64,000 nt of DNA from Cyathus striatus (taxonomy: Eukaryota > Basidiomycota > Agaricomycetes > Agaricales > Nidulariaceae): positions 186,001 through 250,000 of the forward strand of contig JAOVFP010000020.1 in NCBI GenBank assembly GCA_025738555.1, written 5' to 3'. The position numbers and the translations under genes were made by a program. The notes below the pieces were generated by a model. It had not been told where the DNA came from. It saw only the letters and a program-made list of their open reading frames with translations, and ran no database searches. Of the stretch, positions 11,685 through 23,900 are shown in pieces; position 1 is the stretch's first letter; each line of letters starts with the position of its first letter.

Positions 11685-12353
11685 TATGCCATTTTCCCAA
11701 ATATTGGTATGAATATTCTTCATGTGACATTGAATGCAACTTGTTATGCTGTCTGTCACCCAAAAGGCTTTCCAAGTTCTATGGAAGCAATTAGTTATTC
11801 AGCAATGCACAGATGTCAATTAGTTATTCAGCAATGCACAGATGTCAATTTGTACTTACTTGCACAGCTTACAGCCTACAAATGTACTCAAGGGTTTGCT
11901 CAGCAGTCACAATTCAGATTCAACATCTGGAAGCACAGCTAGCCTTTCATTGGTATTGAGTGGTTGCATGAAATACCATACATCCATTGTACTGGACATA
12001 TCTGTGTTATGAGCTGTTAAGGACGAAAGAGCTGGGGCTGAGTTTGCAGCAGGTTCACATATTGGCATTGCAATGGGTTGGGAGGTTTCCAAAACAAATG
12101 CTGAGGCTGTATTCTGCAGGCATCGCCACACAGCAGATGACAGCCCAGCCAGCCCAGAAGGTGTACCCATATTGGCTAGCGTTTTCAGAGGGCCAATCCC
12201 ACATGAATGTGGAGGAGTTGTGATTACAGGTGCAGCCCTAGCATGTTTGGTTCCACAAGAACACTGAGATCCTCTCTTCCATTTCATATCTTGAGGAGAA
12301 GTAGCCTGTTGATATCTGCTTTGTGAGGGAATGTTAAGAAGTGTAGAGCATGA
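11685..12353 (-). pseudogene. hAT transposase (host copy), upstream exons between insertions
   Basis: Minus-strand exons 12353-11860 (donor GTAAGT) and 11778-11685 (acceptor CCATAG) belong to the same broken hAT transposase gene. The reading frame arrives from 20006 once the second hAT element and one copy of its 8-bp duplication are set aside, and leaves at the TA site into 8678. A single TGA at 11907 interrupts the first exon just before the donor. The second exon has a C-x2-C-H cluster (SCIQCH) that may be the BED-type zinc finger. The Ser/Pro/Thr-rich first exon resembles the N-terminal linker of other fungal hAT transposases. Confidence 0.6.
11791..11848. repeat. Perfect 29-bp tandem duplication
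   Basis: The 29-bp unit starting TTAGTTATTCAGCAATGCAC occurs twice with no difference, inside the intron of the broken minus-strand hAT transposase gene. Confidence 0.9.
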
Positions 12354-13303
12354 TAGTGATGTCAATGTTCAGTTCTGAACTTCAGTTTGAACTTGAACCT
12401 TAGCTGAACTGGATGCAAGTTCAGTTCAACATTCAGACATTTCAGTAGAACCAAACTCATCATTCAGTTTTCGGTTCTCCTAATATTGGAAATCTGCAAA
12501 TGGGTTCAAATGTGAGCTGAAGTGTACTTTTTTTTTAGTTTCTATGTTAGAATGTACATTGCTGAACATTGTAAAAGTATTCTAAATACAATGTAAGGGT
12601 CATAGTAAACTGCTGCAAATATTTGCTTGTTTGGCAGTGCCTTTAGATGTAACTACTGCACAGCATACAGTTGTAAACACAATGACATAATATGAAAGCT
12701 CTGAGTCTTCATGCAGAAAGATGCTCCTCCTGCTCCATTCCTCCTCAATCTGACACCTGGTGACCTGACTTTAATCTTTCCAATGGCCATTAGGTTATCC
12801 AAGTGACAGCCCTTTTGTCATTGATCTTTCCAATGGCATTCCAGCTTAGCTGCTTGAAACTTACTACTCAGTAATAACTCTCTCTTGCTCTGAGACTCTG
12901 AGTTTGACACTTGATCTAAGGACTTATTTCTTTCTGATGACATTTGATCTCTATGACAGCAACTCCTACTGAAAAATACTGCAGCTTCTTGGCAAAAAAA
13001 TTGCATTGGACTCTCAAAATTTGTGACAGAAACTTGTCCATAACAATTATCCACTTGTAATTTGGAGTCTGGCATTGGATCTGTCATCTCAAGCCATTCC
13101 GATGGCACCTTGTCCTCAAAGTTGAAACACTCTTGCTCTGACACAGTCTGAAAGGTATATAATGCACAACCTCAAGCTAGCTTGCACCCTCAAGGTTTTA
13201 ACTCAAGTTAAATGTTCTATTGTGAATTCTACTATTCAAGAAGGTATGTGATTTCAAACTTACCCTTATCATTACAATGCTAATACTATTTAGTTACATT
13301 ACC

Positions 13304-16300
13304 ATGTCTCACTCTTCCAATGCCTCCCACTCCCACAACTCCATTCCCCACTCTCCCACCAACTTGGTTTCTTTCCCTTCTGCTAACTTGGTTCCTCGCT
13401 CTACCAACATCTCTCCCTGCTCTTCCAATGTCTCTGATGCTGGATGTGCTGTTTGTGCAGATGGGACTTTGAAAGACATGTCTGAGATACAGTTCTTCTA
13501 TGACAAGGATGATGACCTTCTGATGGCTACTGCTTCACCCTCAGAATCAGAAGACTTTGTAACTGAAGCCTCAAATATGAAAGGAAAGGCTCCCATTAAA
13601 GTGCATACTTCAATGCACAAACCAAAGCCTTCTCAATGTGTACATGAGGCTGCAGAGTCTGAAGTAAGCTCAAGAGCTGCTAGAAAGCCACAGAAGAAGT
13701 GCCCTGCCTCTGGAAGTCCAAAGTCATCACATCAGCCTCTGAAGAAAACCTCTTTGGTTGCTTCTAGTGAGGAACTTCAGGTGGACACTGAAAAGGAACT
13801 GAGTGAAGACACAGAGAGGGAACTCAGTGGACCTGACAACACAGATCTTACATATGAGAAGTTGAAGCAAATGGGTGATAACAATCATGCAGTACATTGT
13901 TCTATTTATGTTCTACTTCTAATTACTGACAATGTATATTCTTCAGGCTAGTCTTCCTCATAATAAGGAAGAATTAACTGCTGATGTTTGCCTCATCTTC
14001 CATTGTGACAAGACATACAAGAACCCCAATACCAATAAAATCCTTGATGGTAATTGGTGTATGTTATGTCTGTAAGTATCTGGTTTCATTTTTATTTATT
14101 TGTCATATTAATGAGTTTTGAAGTGAAAAAAACTCTGGTAACTCAAAGTGCTTCCCTACTGGAAGCACCAGTACTCTTCATACACATATTGCATGGTAAG
14201 CTAATCCATAAATTGTCTACTATGTGTCTAATATTCTACTTTACTGTAGACATCATATTGAAGAGTACATAAAGTGCTGCAAAACAGTTAGCATTGAGCC
14301 TAATGCTCATGCATTATCTAAAATTCCTTCTGCAGCAAGTAAAGGGTAAGCTTTATTATTTAATTCATTTATCTAATTCTAATTGGTTTGAAGTGGTATG
14401 ACACAGGGCACACTCAACTCTACAGTTAAACAGGTGCCGAAACCTCCTGCATTTTCATGGAATGGCTTATTCAACCACATAATTGAAATGATTGTTTGTG
14501 AGGATGAGGTATGTGACCTGTAGTAAGAACTTTTATTATATTTACTTATTCTTCTATAGGCATTTCAATTGGTAGATAGAGGCAGTTTTCAATGTCTACT
14601 TCGATACTGCTGCCCCTCTATTGCAGAAAGCAATATCCCCCACCACAATACATTGCAAAATGAGATTATACATTGATCTTCTTTCATTATGGATATTGTT
14701 AAAGGGATTTTGAACAGCATCCCTAGCAAAACGTTACTCACATTCAACTTGTGGACTTCTGCAACTGGAGAACCACATATTTTGATAACTGGTCACTATA
14801 TTTATTCTCTGCCTGACTGACCCAACAATTGGGAATTGTGAGATGAACAGCTTGCATTTGAGACCATTGAGGGTTGTCACAAAAGTGTGAACATTGCAGC
14901 AGTTATTATGCATACTATTGACACATATAATCTTTATGAAGAGGTATGTAATTAGTTTTTAGTACATTATATTGTTCATACTCATGACTTTATATACAGC
15001 CTGGATGGATTACAAGTGATGGGGCATCAGTTAATAGGATGACAATTTGGGAGCTCAAGAAACTTCTGAGCTTTAGTGATATTGAGTGGACTGCAAAAGA
15101 ACATGATATTTTGTAAGTGCACTACTACTTTACACTTAGTAATTGTTCTAATTATTTTATAGATGTATGGAGCATGCTGTCCACTTGTCTGCAAAGCACT
15201 TTGTTCAGACTATTGCTCCCACATCACCTAGCATGATTAATAAAAAGATCAAGGCTGCTCTTAAGAAGTCAAGTCATAAAGGTGATCTTGACCTTGATGA
15301 ACTTGACAAAGAACTTGCCAAAATTGATCTTGAGGCTGAGAATGAAGGTGAGGGTGATGGCAAGGATGAAGATGAAGTTGAGGGTGAAGCTGGAGGTAAA
15401 GATGATGGTGATGATGACTTCACCTTTCAAGCCAGTGACTTGCTTGGAAAGGCACTAGCCTTAGTGAAACAGCTATGTCTATAATTTGGTTATTTTATAT
15501 TCTAAATAGCTTATTCAAATTATAGATTCATAAATCTCCTCAAGCCCATGTGTACTTCAAGTCGACATGTATTCAAGTTGATATCAAGCCACTTGAGCTA
15601 TTACTTTGGATTTGTATGTGATGGGCTTCTCTATATAAGTTCTTGGAGCACTTCACATTCTTGAGAAAGGTAAGTATCATTATTATAAAAGCTAGTTCAA
15701 TTCTAACAATATGTTAGGGTGTTGATCAGTTTGTGCTCCTCACTGACAAAAGTGAGGAGGTTCTGGATCTCCCAAAACAATGCCTCTATTCAGACTTCAA
15801 AATGTTGAAGTGGGACTGGAAATAACTGGATACCATGAAAGAAGTATTATGTGTAAGTGTTAATTTAGTAGCTTGATATTTAATTCAATTGCATTGATTT
15901 GATTCTTTAGGAACCAGCAAAAGTGCAACAGACATTTTCAAAAGTTCATTCCCCCACTGTATGGCATATCATACCCAGTCTTGAGTATATCATCCAGTGC
16001 TGGGAGTCTATGATTTCAAAGCCAAATTTCAGTAATGTAAAACCAGCTTTACAACAAGGTGTTCACAATCTCAAGAAGTGGTATCATCATGTAGAAGATA
16101 CATCCACAGCCTACTTTATCTGTTTAGGTATGTAGTTATTTTTATATTCGTGAGTAGGGATCTTATTATTTTGTTCTGAAGTTCTCGATCAAAAAATAAA
16201 GAACATGTACTTCCACTGCTGCTGGAAGAATTCTGAGTATCAGGAAGGAATGAGAAGACTTGAGGCAGTTGTAAGTAACATTTTTTATATTCTTCATGGT

Positions 16301-17008
16301 CTTCATATACTGATGTACAACTTACTTCAGTTTGACAAGTATTACAAACCACCTGAAGACTTTGTTGTGGAATCTTCTACTCATAAATGTGTGTCATGTT
16401 TCTATATTTATAGAGTCCACAAGAATACTTATTATTATTTCATCCAGCTTGAAACACTGCATCCTCAAGTAAAACAGACCTTATGATGTATGGCAGCTCA
16501 TATCTTCTCAATGCCGTGCAGTCTTATCAGAAGGAAGAGATGGCACTTTCAAATCCTCATGCTGAGTTGGAACAGTACCTCTCTTCAGGTCTGGAGCCAA
16601 AAGAACTTCAAGATGTTGTTGGTTGGTGGGGAGTAAGTAATTTATATCTTTCTTTTCTAATCTATTATTGACATATATTACTTTTAGTGGCAGAGTGATA
16701 GGAAGTATCCTACACTCAAGCATATGGTGTGTGACTACTTAGCGATTCAGGGATCTGCTACCCCTTCTGAATGAGCTTTCAGCAGTGGTGGGATCACAGA
16801 TGTTGCATGTTATAATTGACTTACACCTGAAATCTTTGGCACTCTGCAAATCCTCAAAAGTGCCTATCACAATGGGCACATCTCCACTTCTGAGCAAGCA
16901 GCTGAGCACATCAAAGCATTGATTACTGAGCTATATGGTGAGCAGAATGATGCTGAGCCTGATATAGAGCTGGAGCCAGAGCCGGAGCCTGAGCCTGATG
17001 AAGACTGA
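13304..17008 (+). pseudogene. BED-finger hAT transposase, decayed
   Basis: At least ten exons can be followed. The frame opens MSHSSNASHS with a Ser/Pro-rich and then acidic linker (13304-13880). A BED-type zinc finger follows at about 13950-14280 (C in VCLIFHCDKTYKN and GNWCMLC, then HTH/H residues). The RNase H-like core includes a LSLWILLKG region near 14680, LAFETIEGCHKS (14850) and WITSDGASVNRMT (15005). An acidic insertion sits at 15290-15420. The C-terminal dimerisation domain (16690-16890) is complete to the family motif ATPSE-x-AFSSGG. Here the x is TGA where the family has Arg, and another TGA replaces Arg just after. Stops are thus mainly former CGA codons. Confidence 0.8.
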
Positions 17009-19534
17009 ACTAGTTGTAGATTGTAGTGCATACATAGTATTCTACATTATGTACTTCACTCAATAAAAACTTGTTTAGTTTTCTCATATTCTGATATTTC
17101 TTCAAGGCTAAGTAATATTTAAACATTGTAATCATTAGCTCTTAAGAGTTATGACATATAAAATACAACCTAAGTACTAATAATACCCAAGATAGATGAC
17201 TGGAACAAGGAGGTGAAGGAAGCATATTGCAGTATCTTGGAGCAACTAGGCAGCTAGCTAAGGATATTTGGATTCCAGTCACAGCTGTACTGGCTTGGAA
17301 GACAGCTCCCTCCAACTTCAAAACAAAAACTAGCAATCTTCAATGCTTTCCAATCAAAATCCCTAACACAACTATATATATACACAATCAAACTCCCTCT
17401 TTCTGTATTTCTCCAGTTCCCTGAATTGCTGAGGCATCTGGAACTCATATGAGCAGAGTTGGATGCTCCTAATAGGACAACCCCAGTGGATGGAGAGTGA
17501 CTACAGAATGTCCTGAGTCAACTAGAAAGTTTACACATATCTAGGATTAATATCAACTCTTTACTCATGCTGTCTCCAAGCATTGCCTTTGGTGCAATAA
17601 AGACCCTTTGTGTGGAACCATGGTGGACAGACCAGCTCAAGATGCTGGAGAGGCTTATTCCTGCATGCTCAAACTCACTGGAATGCTTAACATTGGATTT
17701 CACCTATTGGATTACCATGTCAGGTATGTCTTTCCATGCCATAGTTGAAGTACATACTAACTTTAATTATCAGAGGAATTCATTGCAGTTGAGCTACAAG
17801 GACTGAAAAACAAAATCTCATGATACATCAACTTCAAAAATGTCATGAAACTACATATTGTCAGGCCATACCATAAGTTTCATATATTGTCCACTATAAT
17901 TACAGTGGATATGCAATGTATGGATCACAGTAATCATGGTGGCATTCAAGTGAGGAAGGAGGGAGAAGCATCTATGAGAACTCTGTCACTAGGGAAGCTG
18001 ATGCATGTGTGTTCCTAGCAATGGCCCACTCTATTACTCTTTTTGTAAGTGCTGCCTACTTCCTTTTCAGAACTGTTATTAATAGATCATATGCCAGCAT
18101 GCCACTAATTTAATGGGTGCTTCTTTGAACCTTCATATTCTCTCTCATGAAAGCCCACAAAACATATCAAAAAACAGTAAATATGACAGCATTTAAACAT
18201 TCAATCAACATATATAAATGATATTATACATTTATATTTAGCTTAAAGCATGTTCAACATATTGCTTTGGACTCAGCCCTAAGAAACATACATTATTTCT
18301 GTAGTGCAACATATAATATTAGTCATATATTGTTTCCATACTACAATAATCATGAGTCCATGTGTTCCAACAAGATGTAGAAAGGAAGAGTAAGTATGCT
18401 ATCATGCCTTTTGCAAAACCAACCAATGGTAGTACAATATGAAATAATGTTCTGAATACCATGCTAGTAGTATATATGCACAAGTCTGTAGGACTGTAAT
18501 TTTTTCGTCTGACCAAAACTCAAGCAGACTTATATAGCATTTACAAAGGATATTTACAGCTCAGATTCAATATATTAGCACATATGAGTATGATATTCAC
18601 TTATATTACATTATACTACTCAATAAATATGTTATAATTTCAATGTTTTCACATTGCATAAACCTCCATATGATGCAGCAGGCACAGCATGAGCATTCCG
18701 GCAGCTTCAATTTGGAGTCAAGATACATCACCATGTGATTTACTATTATTATCAATGTTTCGGAGCATTTGGGTTGCAACTTGCGAGTGGCTGCCAGCAG
18801 TGTAGTAGTGCATGCCAAAGCTCTGTCCAGTGTGTGCTCTCTCAATGATACCATACTCTAGAACCTCCTTGGATAGCCTATCACAATTGTAGTATATTAG
18901 TACAGTAAACATATATGCAATACATCATAGATTAACTAATAAATAAAAATAAAATAATGGAAAAACATAACATGGAGTGAAACATATCATCAACATATTA
19001 TCCTGCTATGCATAGGGGTATGAAAGCATAACAACAATATAATTTGATGCAAAAAAGAAGTAACAGAATGATGTCAAATTAAAAGTTGATGGAAGACATA
19101 AACAAGCACCAACCTACAGATATGGGCACATCAGGATTGCAGGGCATGCATAGGTAACAAAACAGGATGGAGACAGATGGGCACATTGAAGTATCCTTCA
19201 CTTATGGTAAGTATGAAGCCACATCAAGCTACACTATAATTACAGTGGATAATTGATGAGGGGACCTACTATAACTAAAGTAGTCCATACATCATGTCAT
19301 TACTATGATTACCATGAATAATGTATGAGCCATACATCATCTGGTGGTATCGTCAACATATATCATGCAGACTTATTTGCTCAATATGCCAGATTGGTAC
19401 TTCAAACATTTCCCAAGAATGCTAAAGTCAAAGAAATCTACCTTGCTATAATCCACAAGTTCAGGCTGAACTACAACTCAGACTCAGAACTCAAAGAGAA
19501 GGAGAAATTGGAGAACTTGAGGTTTTTACTGGAT
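17009..19534. other. Non-transposase interior of the hAT element
   Basis: I see no complete gene. A plus-strand stretch at 17410-17810 has broken frames with alternating Leu/Cys pattern resembling fungal leucine-rich hypothetical proteins, and a minus-strand frame at 18912-18718 (HTGQSFGMHYYTAGSHSQVA) looks like a real exon of an unknown gene. The 20-bp self-complementary word CACTATAATTACAGTGGATA occurs twice (about 17890 and 19230). These could be gene fragments picked up by the element or the remains of earlier insertions. Confidence 0.3.
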
Positions 19535-19801
19535 ACTGTACCATTATGACCAACTGTTCACGAGATTTTTGTGTGACAGCCATGTTTAGTTGGACCTTCT
19601 GTTCAACGACCTGTAAGGTGCATGACAAAACCCAAATCTGTTCAAATTTAGGCTCACAAGCAAAGCAAGTGCTCACAAAATTTGACCATGGTTGTTGTAC
19701 CTCTGTTCAGGCCTGGCTGTGACATGTGATAAATCCAGGATCTGTTCAAGTTCATGACACTGTGTGACGTGTGACTGAACAGTTGGTTGTAATGATACAG
19801 T
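19535..19801. mobile_element. Small foldback element (MITE), 267 bp
   Basis: The first 26 bases and the last 26 are inverted copies with three transitions (core ACCAACTGTTCA / TGAACAGTTGGT). No coding potential. It lies just inside the right end of the 7.65-kb hAT element. The exact target duplication is unclear because the ACTGTA/TACAGT ends are part of the repeat. Confidence 0.55.
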
Positions 19802-20005
19802 AGTATGACTTATTCAATGAGTTGGCATTGCTTGTCTCCCATAGTAAAATATTAAAGTCTGGTTCATGGTTTGAATACCTTTTGAACCTGAACCATAGGT
19901 TTGGTCCACAGTTCAGACATTTCAGCTGAACCAAACCTAAAGTCCAATTCTGGGTTCAGAGGAAAAGGTCTCTGAACCGGACTGAACTGGACTTTGACAT
20001 CACTA

Positions 20006-20343
20006 GAGTGTGAGTCCAACAATGAGGTTGGATTCACCAAATTGAACACTATATGCGAATGTAAATGGCTAATCAGAATGGGAAGACCTGGGTAGTGTGG
20101 ATTCTGAACAAAGATGACATGGTTCTGTGTCTGTGGATTCAGATTAGGTGACCAGTGAGGTGGAAGAGGTGGGATAGCTAATCCAGATGATGGTCCAGCA
20201 TGTCCCAGAGATGAAATAGCCATTCTTTGATAATCTTCCCAGTTAACATGAGACCCAGGAGCAGGTGGTGAGTTATTGTAAGGAGCACAACACTGACAAG
20301 ATGAAGTGGCCTAGAGACGAGTATGTTGAGTATTCATTGTAGG
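20006..20343 (-). pseudogene. hAT transposase (host copy), exon piece between hAT and LTR element
   Basis: This minus-strand piece is open except for one TAG near 20312 (CAG in the likely ancestor). It connects in frame to 33580-33653 across the LTR retrotransposon and to 12353 across the second hAT element. It encodes a Pro/His/Ser-rich segment with SHVNWEDYQRMAISS in its first part. On its own it would not be recognisable; the assignment rests on the frame continuity to the hAT motifs downstream. Confidence 0.55.
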
Positions 20344-20548
20344 TGTAAGTGCCATGCTTATCTTTTCGGACATTAGCATATTATCGCCATGTTTGTATCT
20401 ACTGAGCTAGACAAACACGAATCTTACATAAATACACTATGCACATACATGTACAAAGGGACTTACTCCCATTACACATAGACTACCAATATACTTGGTC
20501 AGGTGTACTCGATGGGACCATAAGTCATAAAGGATAACAACCTTTACA
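20344..20548 (+). repeat. Left LTR of the Ty3/gypsy element
   Basis: 205 bp, TGTAAGTG...CTTTACA. It differs from the right LTR at nine bases grouped at six sites. Five of the six sites are TG/CA or CG/CA alternatives, that is, decay products of CpG; the sixth is a single C/T. Confidence 0.93.
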
Positions 20549-20956
20549 CTTTTTTACACCCCCTAGCTATTGCAAAGTCTACACTTTGCTATCAACTCCA
20601 ATACCACTGCAATGGACCACACATCAATCACCATCAGGAAATTTCCTACAACGGTAACCCCACTTCCACACAGAACATCATGGAATTCCCAAATTGAGAA
20701 CAAAGTGAACCACATGATGTTGCATATGCCTTCCACCACCAAATCATTACCACAATGAGGGGAGGGGCCCTGCAACTCCCCTCCAGCTGGACAGCCCAGC
20801 AGGCATGATAAAGAGGCTCAAGCCTCCAATATAATCCATGAAAACACAAACTCAGGATCTGGACAACAGAGAGTGAGTGAGCACAGGGGAAGGGACAGTG
20901 ACCCCCCCTGGAACAATACATGAACCTTAGCGTAAGAGCTACAACTGCATAACCCA

Positions 20957-23900
20957 ATGCTGACCCATGGATGGATGCAAGATGAGCAATCACTTGAAGG
21001 AGACGTTGAGGAAATCGAGGACAACCTCGAAAGCAAAATGACCTCATTCAAACAGCTACACTCTGACATCAATAACCAAAAACTTGATGCGATGTTCCAT
21101 ACAGCAGTTCAATGAGTCTTGTCAATGCTTACCCAGAGCGGAATGAAAGTCAACCCAGATGAACCAAGGTTCATAGAGGCAACCATAGCACTAATGGGCA
21201 AGCTTATGCTAGCCTACTATGCCACCCAACAGCAGAAAACTGCATCGAGACCTGAGACGCCAATGTCTCAAATAACAGCCAGCAGAATGGAAATGGTAAA
21301 CCCATTCACTAGACCCAAACAGGAGAACATATCAGAAGTAATACAAGAAGTACCACCTCCAATGCAGAAAGCAGCGAATGCTGCAGCTATGGAAGCACTG
21401 AGCTTCCACCCACTAGAAACATCATCAGTACCAGGGAACCTAGCCCAGGGAACAAGCTTTATACCATGAAACGTCTCGACAAGACCAAACCAAGTCCACT
21501 CGAACACACAGATCCCAAGGGCCCTATGATGGGACAACTGGCTGAAACTCCAGTGAATGAGAAATGAGGACATCAGCATCCACGGAGTCACTAACATTGA
21601 AGAACAGGGTGTTCTGTTCAATGGACCTGAACCAATAGACCTGGACAACATATCACAACCAGGTAAGGTGGCCTCCCCTTGGAATGCAACATTAGCCCAT
21701 ACCCAATTGGAAACTATGCAACCCCGCACCAGTGGGAACCCGACAAGACAAACCAATATGGGTATGGATAACCATGACCTACAGGATTATGAGTGCAGGA
21801 AATCACACCTACACCTGATTGAGGAAGAAGATCATGAAACAGAGAAGTCGAACACCACAAGATGGGGAAGGCAGTATTCACTGCCGCCACCCCATAGAAG
21901 CTCATTGATACACCCTGTGGCCCTGGAAGCCCAAGAATACTGACGAAACCAACTGCAGGAACACCTGCACATGACACTTCATGAATACTTAGCAACAAGG
22001 CTAGAACTACCTGAAGAATGTAGGCCCCTACAATATGATCTCAAATCAGTGGATAAATACTCAGGAGCGTCATCACTGTTCTTCGAACTAGAACGATGGC
22101 TGCTGGGACTAGCTGCACACTTGTGCATATGCCAATTGGGGGGCCCACAATGCAACCAAGAGTGTATCCTGCTCCTGCCCAAATTCCTAACTGGGGAAGC
22201 AAAACAATGGTACTTCCGGCACGTTGCATCGCCCATGAGAGCAAGGAACCGTTGGTCATTCAACAATGTTATAATTGAACTATACAACAGGTTCGTTCAT
22301 ATCTTGGACAACCAAGAGGCCAGGGAGGCCTTCTATAAGACACACTATGTAATAGAGCAGGGGCTCCAAGGACTATATGACACACTGACCGACTACTCAC
22401 AATGCATAGCAGTGCCCCTTGATGACCATGAATTCACCCATGTTTTCTTGAAGGCCATGCCCTCCATCATCCAAAGGAAGTTACTGGAAGACATAGGACT
22501 ATCCCCCAAAATGAACTCATCTGAGGAATTCCTCACAGAAGGATGAATATTCGAGGCATTATATCACACCAGCCAAAATGTACATAGGTACCTGGATAAC
22601 TTCATTGGGCCCCTTAGTGCCCAAATGCACTCAGTGCAAAATAACACTGTGCAAACCAGAACCCAGGAGCATGTACCCAATCAGGTACAGCACCATAATG
22701 AGAACTATAGGACTTTACCTACACTACAACCTGCAAATGCAGGAAACATGAGAGGAATCATTCGGACACCAGCAGCAGAGCCCAGCCCAGCACTGAAACC
22801 AGCAACTACCCCGCAAGAGGCAAAGGGCATCCACCATACAATGCAACAAGTCAGAATAGCAACTCCAGTGAAACCAGCAGCACCAGCAAAAGCTGGCCCA
22901 TTCACGACATGCTACAATTGTAACAAGACAGGACATTTCAGAAGGGACTGCCCCTTCCCTCAATGAGACCAACTGAGAGCAGCCCACTCAGTGGATAATG
23001 ATGCTGAGACAAGGGACCACCAAAATGATCAGGAGACATCTGATAATGGTGGTAATGAACAAGGACTGTATGGGGATGGGGAAGATATGATCCATATTGA
23101 TGTCAAGGAATCCCCAAATTATGAATTCGACAGCGGGTCAGATTACTACAACCCTTATGACCATCAGGACTCGATGAGAGCATTGGTAGTGTACCCAGCA
23201 GTACCCCCACCAGCATACACACCAGCAGAACTGACAACCCAAAGGGTAACTCTGAGAGCTACAAAAGAAACAATTGAATGACCAATAATACCAGCAGAAC
23301 AAAAGGAATGCTTGGCCACCTATGTACCAGTAGGAAAATCCAAAGCATGGACACTCTGGGACTCAGGAAGCATGACTACAGGGATAACCCCAACATACAC
23401 ACAGACAGCTGACATAGTGGTAAGTAGACTCTCAAAAGAATACATCCTCCAACTGGGCACCATTGGGAGCCGATGAAAAGGGTAATTGTGTTCTAGTAGT
23501 GAAATTGGCTCTAAGTTTGCAACTTACTTCACTACAAAATTCACAAGTCTCTTAAAATGTGAGAGGGGTTTGAGGTGGGTGTAGCCTCTTATTGTCTTAT
23601 GTATTCTTCAATCGTTTAGAAGCCAAATGAACCGAAAAACAATAGAATTTTATTGTAGAATTTAAGCAATACACCCTGTACTACTTCAAACTCTGTAGAA
23701 GTAACCAACAATCTTTTACCAGTACAACTTCTTAGAAACCGAAAAAGAGCAAGTCTTTACTCTTTATGAAACCGCTTTATTGAAAACACTAAGTCCTAGG
23801 CCCTCACTGGAGTCTCAGAACCTTAGATTCTTTCCAAAAATACCCAAAATGCGAACCAAAACAATTCTATATCTTTGAAACAAAAAGACCTAAACCACTA

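Larger units (their letters stand above)
12354..20005 (+). mobile_element. Large hAT transposon, 7.65 kb, 8-bp target duplication
   Basis: The ends are inverted repeats starting TAGTGATGTCAA followed by GTTCAG/GTCCAGTTC-rich subterminal zones (12360-12480 and 19855-20000). The flanks are GAGCATGA (12346-12353) and GAGTGTGA (20006-20013), an 8-bp duplication that differs by CA facing TG, as expected if the original was GAGCGTGA and each copy decayed at the CpG on a different strand. A hAT transposase pseudogene fills 13304-17008. The 2.8 kb after it is unusually long for a hAT element and may include acquired DNA. The element splits the minus-strand hAT transposase gene of the host copy. Confidence 0.85.

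Noticed and set aside
21268..21756. Minus-strand 162-codon frame and similar long minus frames inside the LTR element (26032-26448, 29108-29512, 31360-32046)
   Set aside because: They lie opposite the well-supported gag-pol and accessory frames and have no recognisable domain; they are open by chance of composition.
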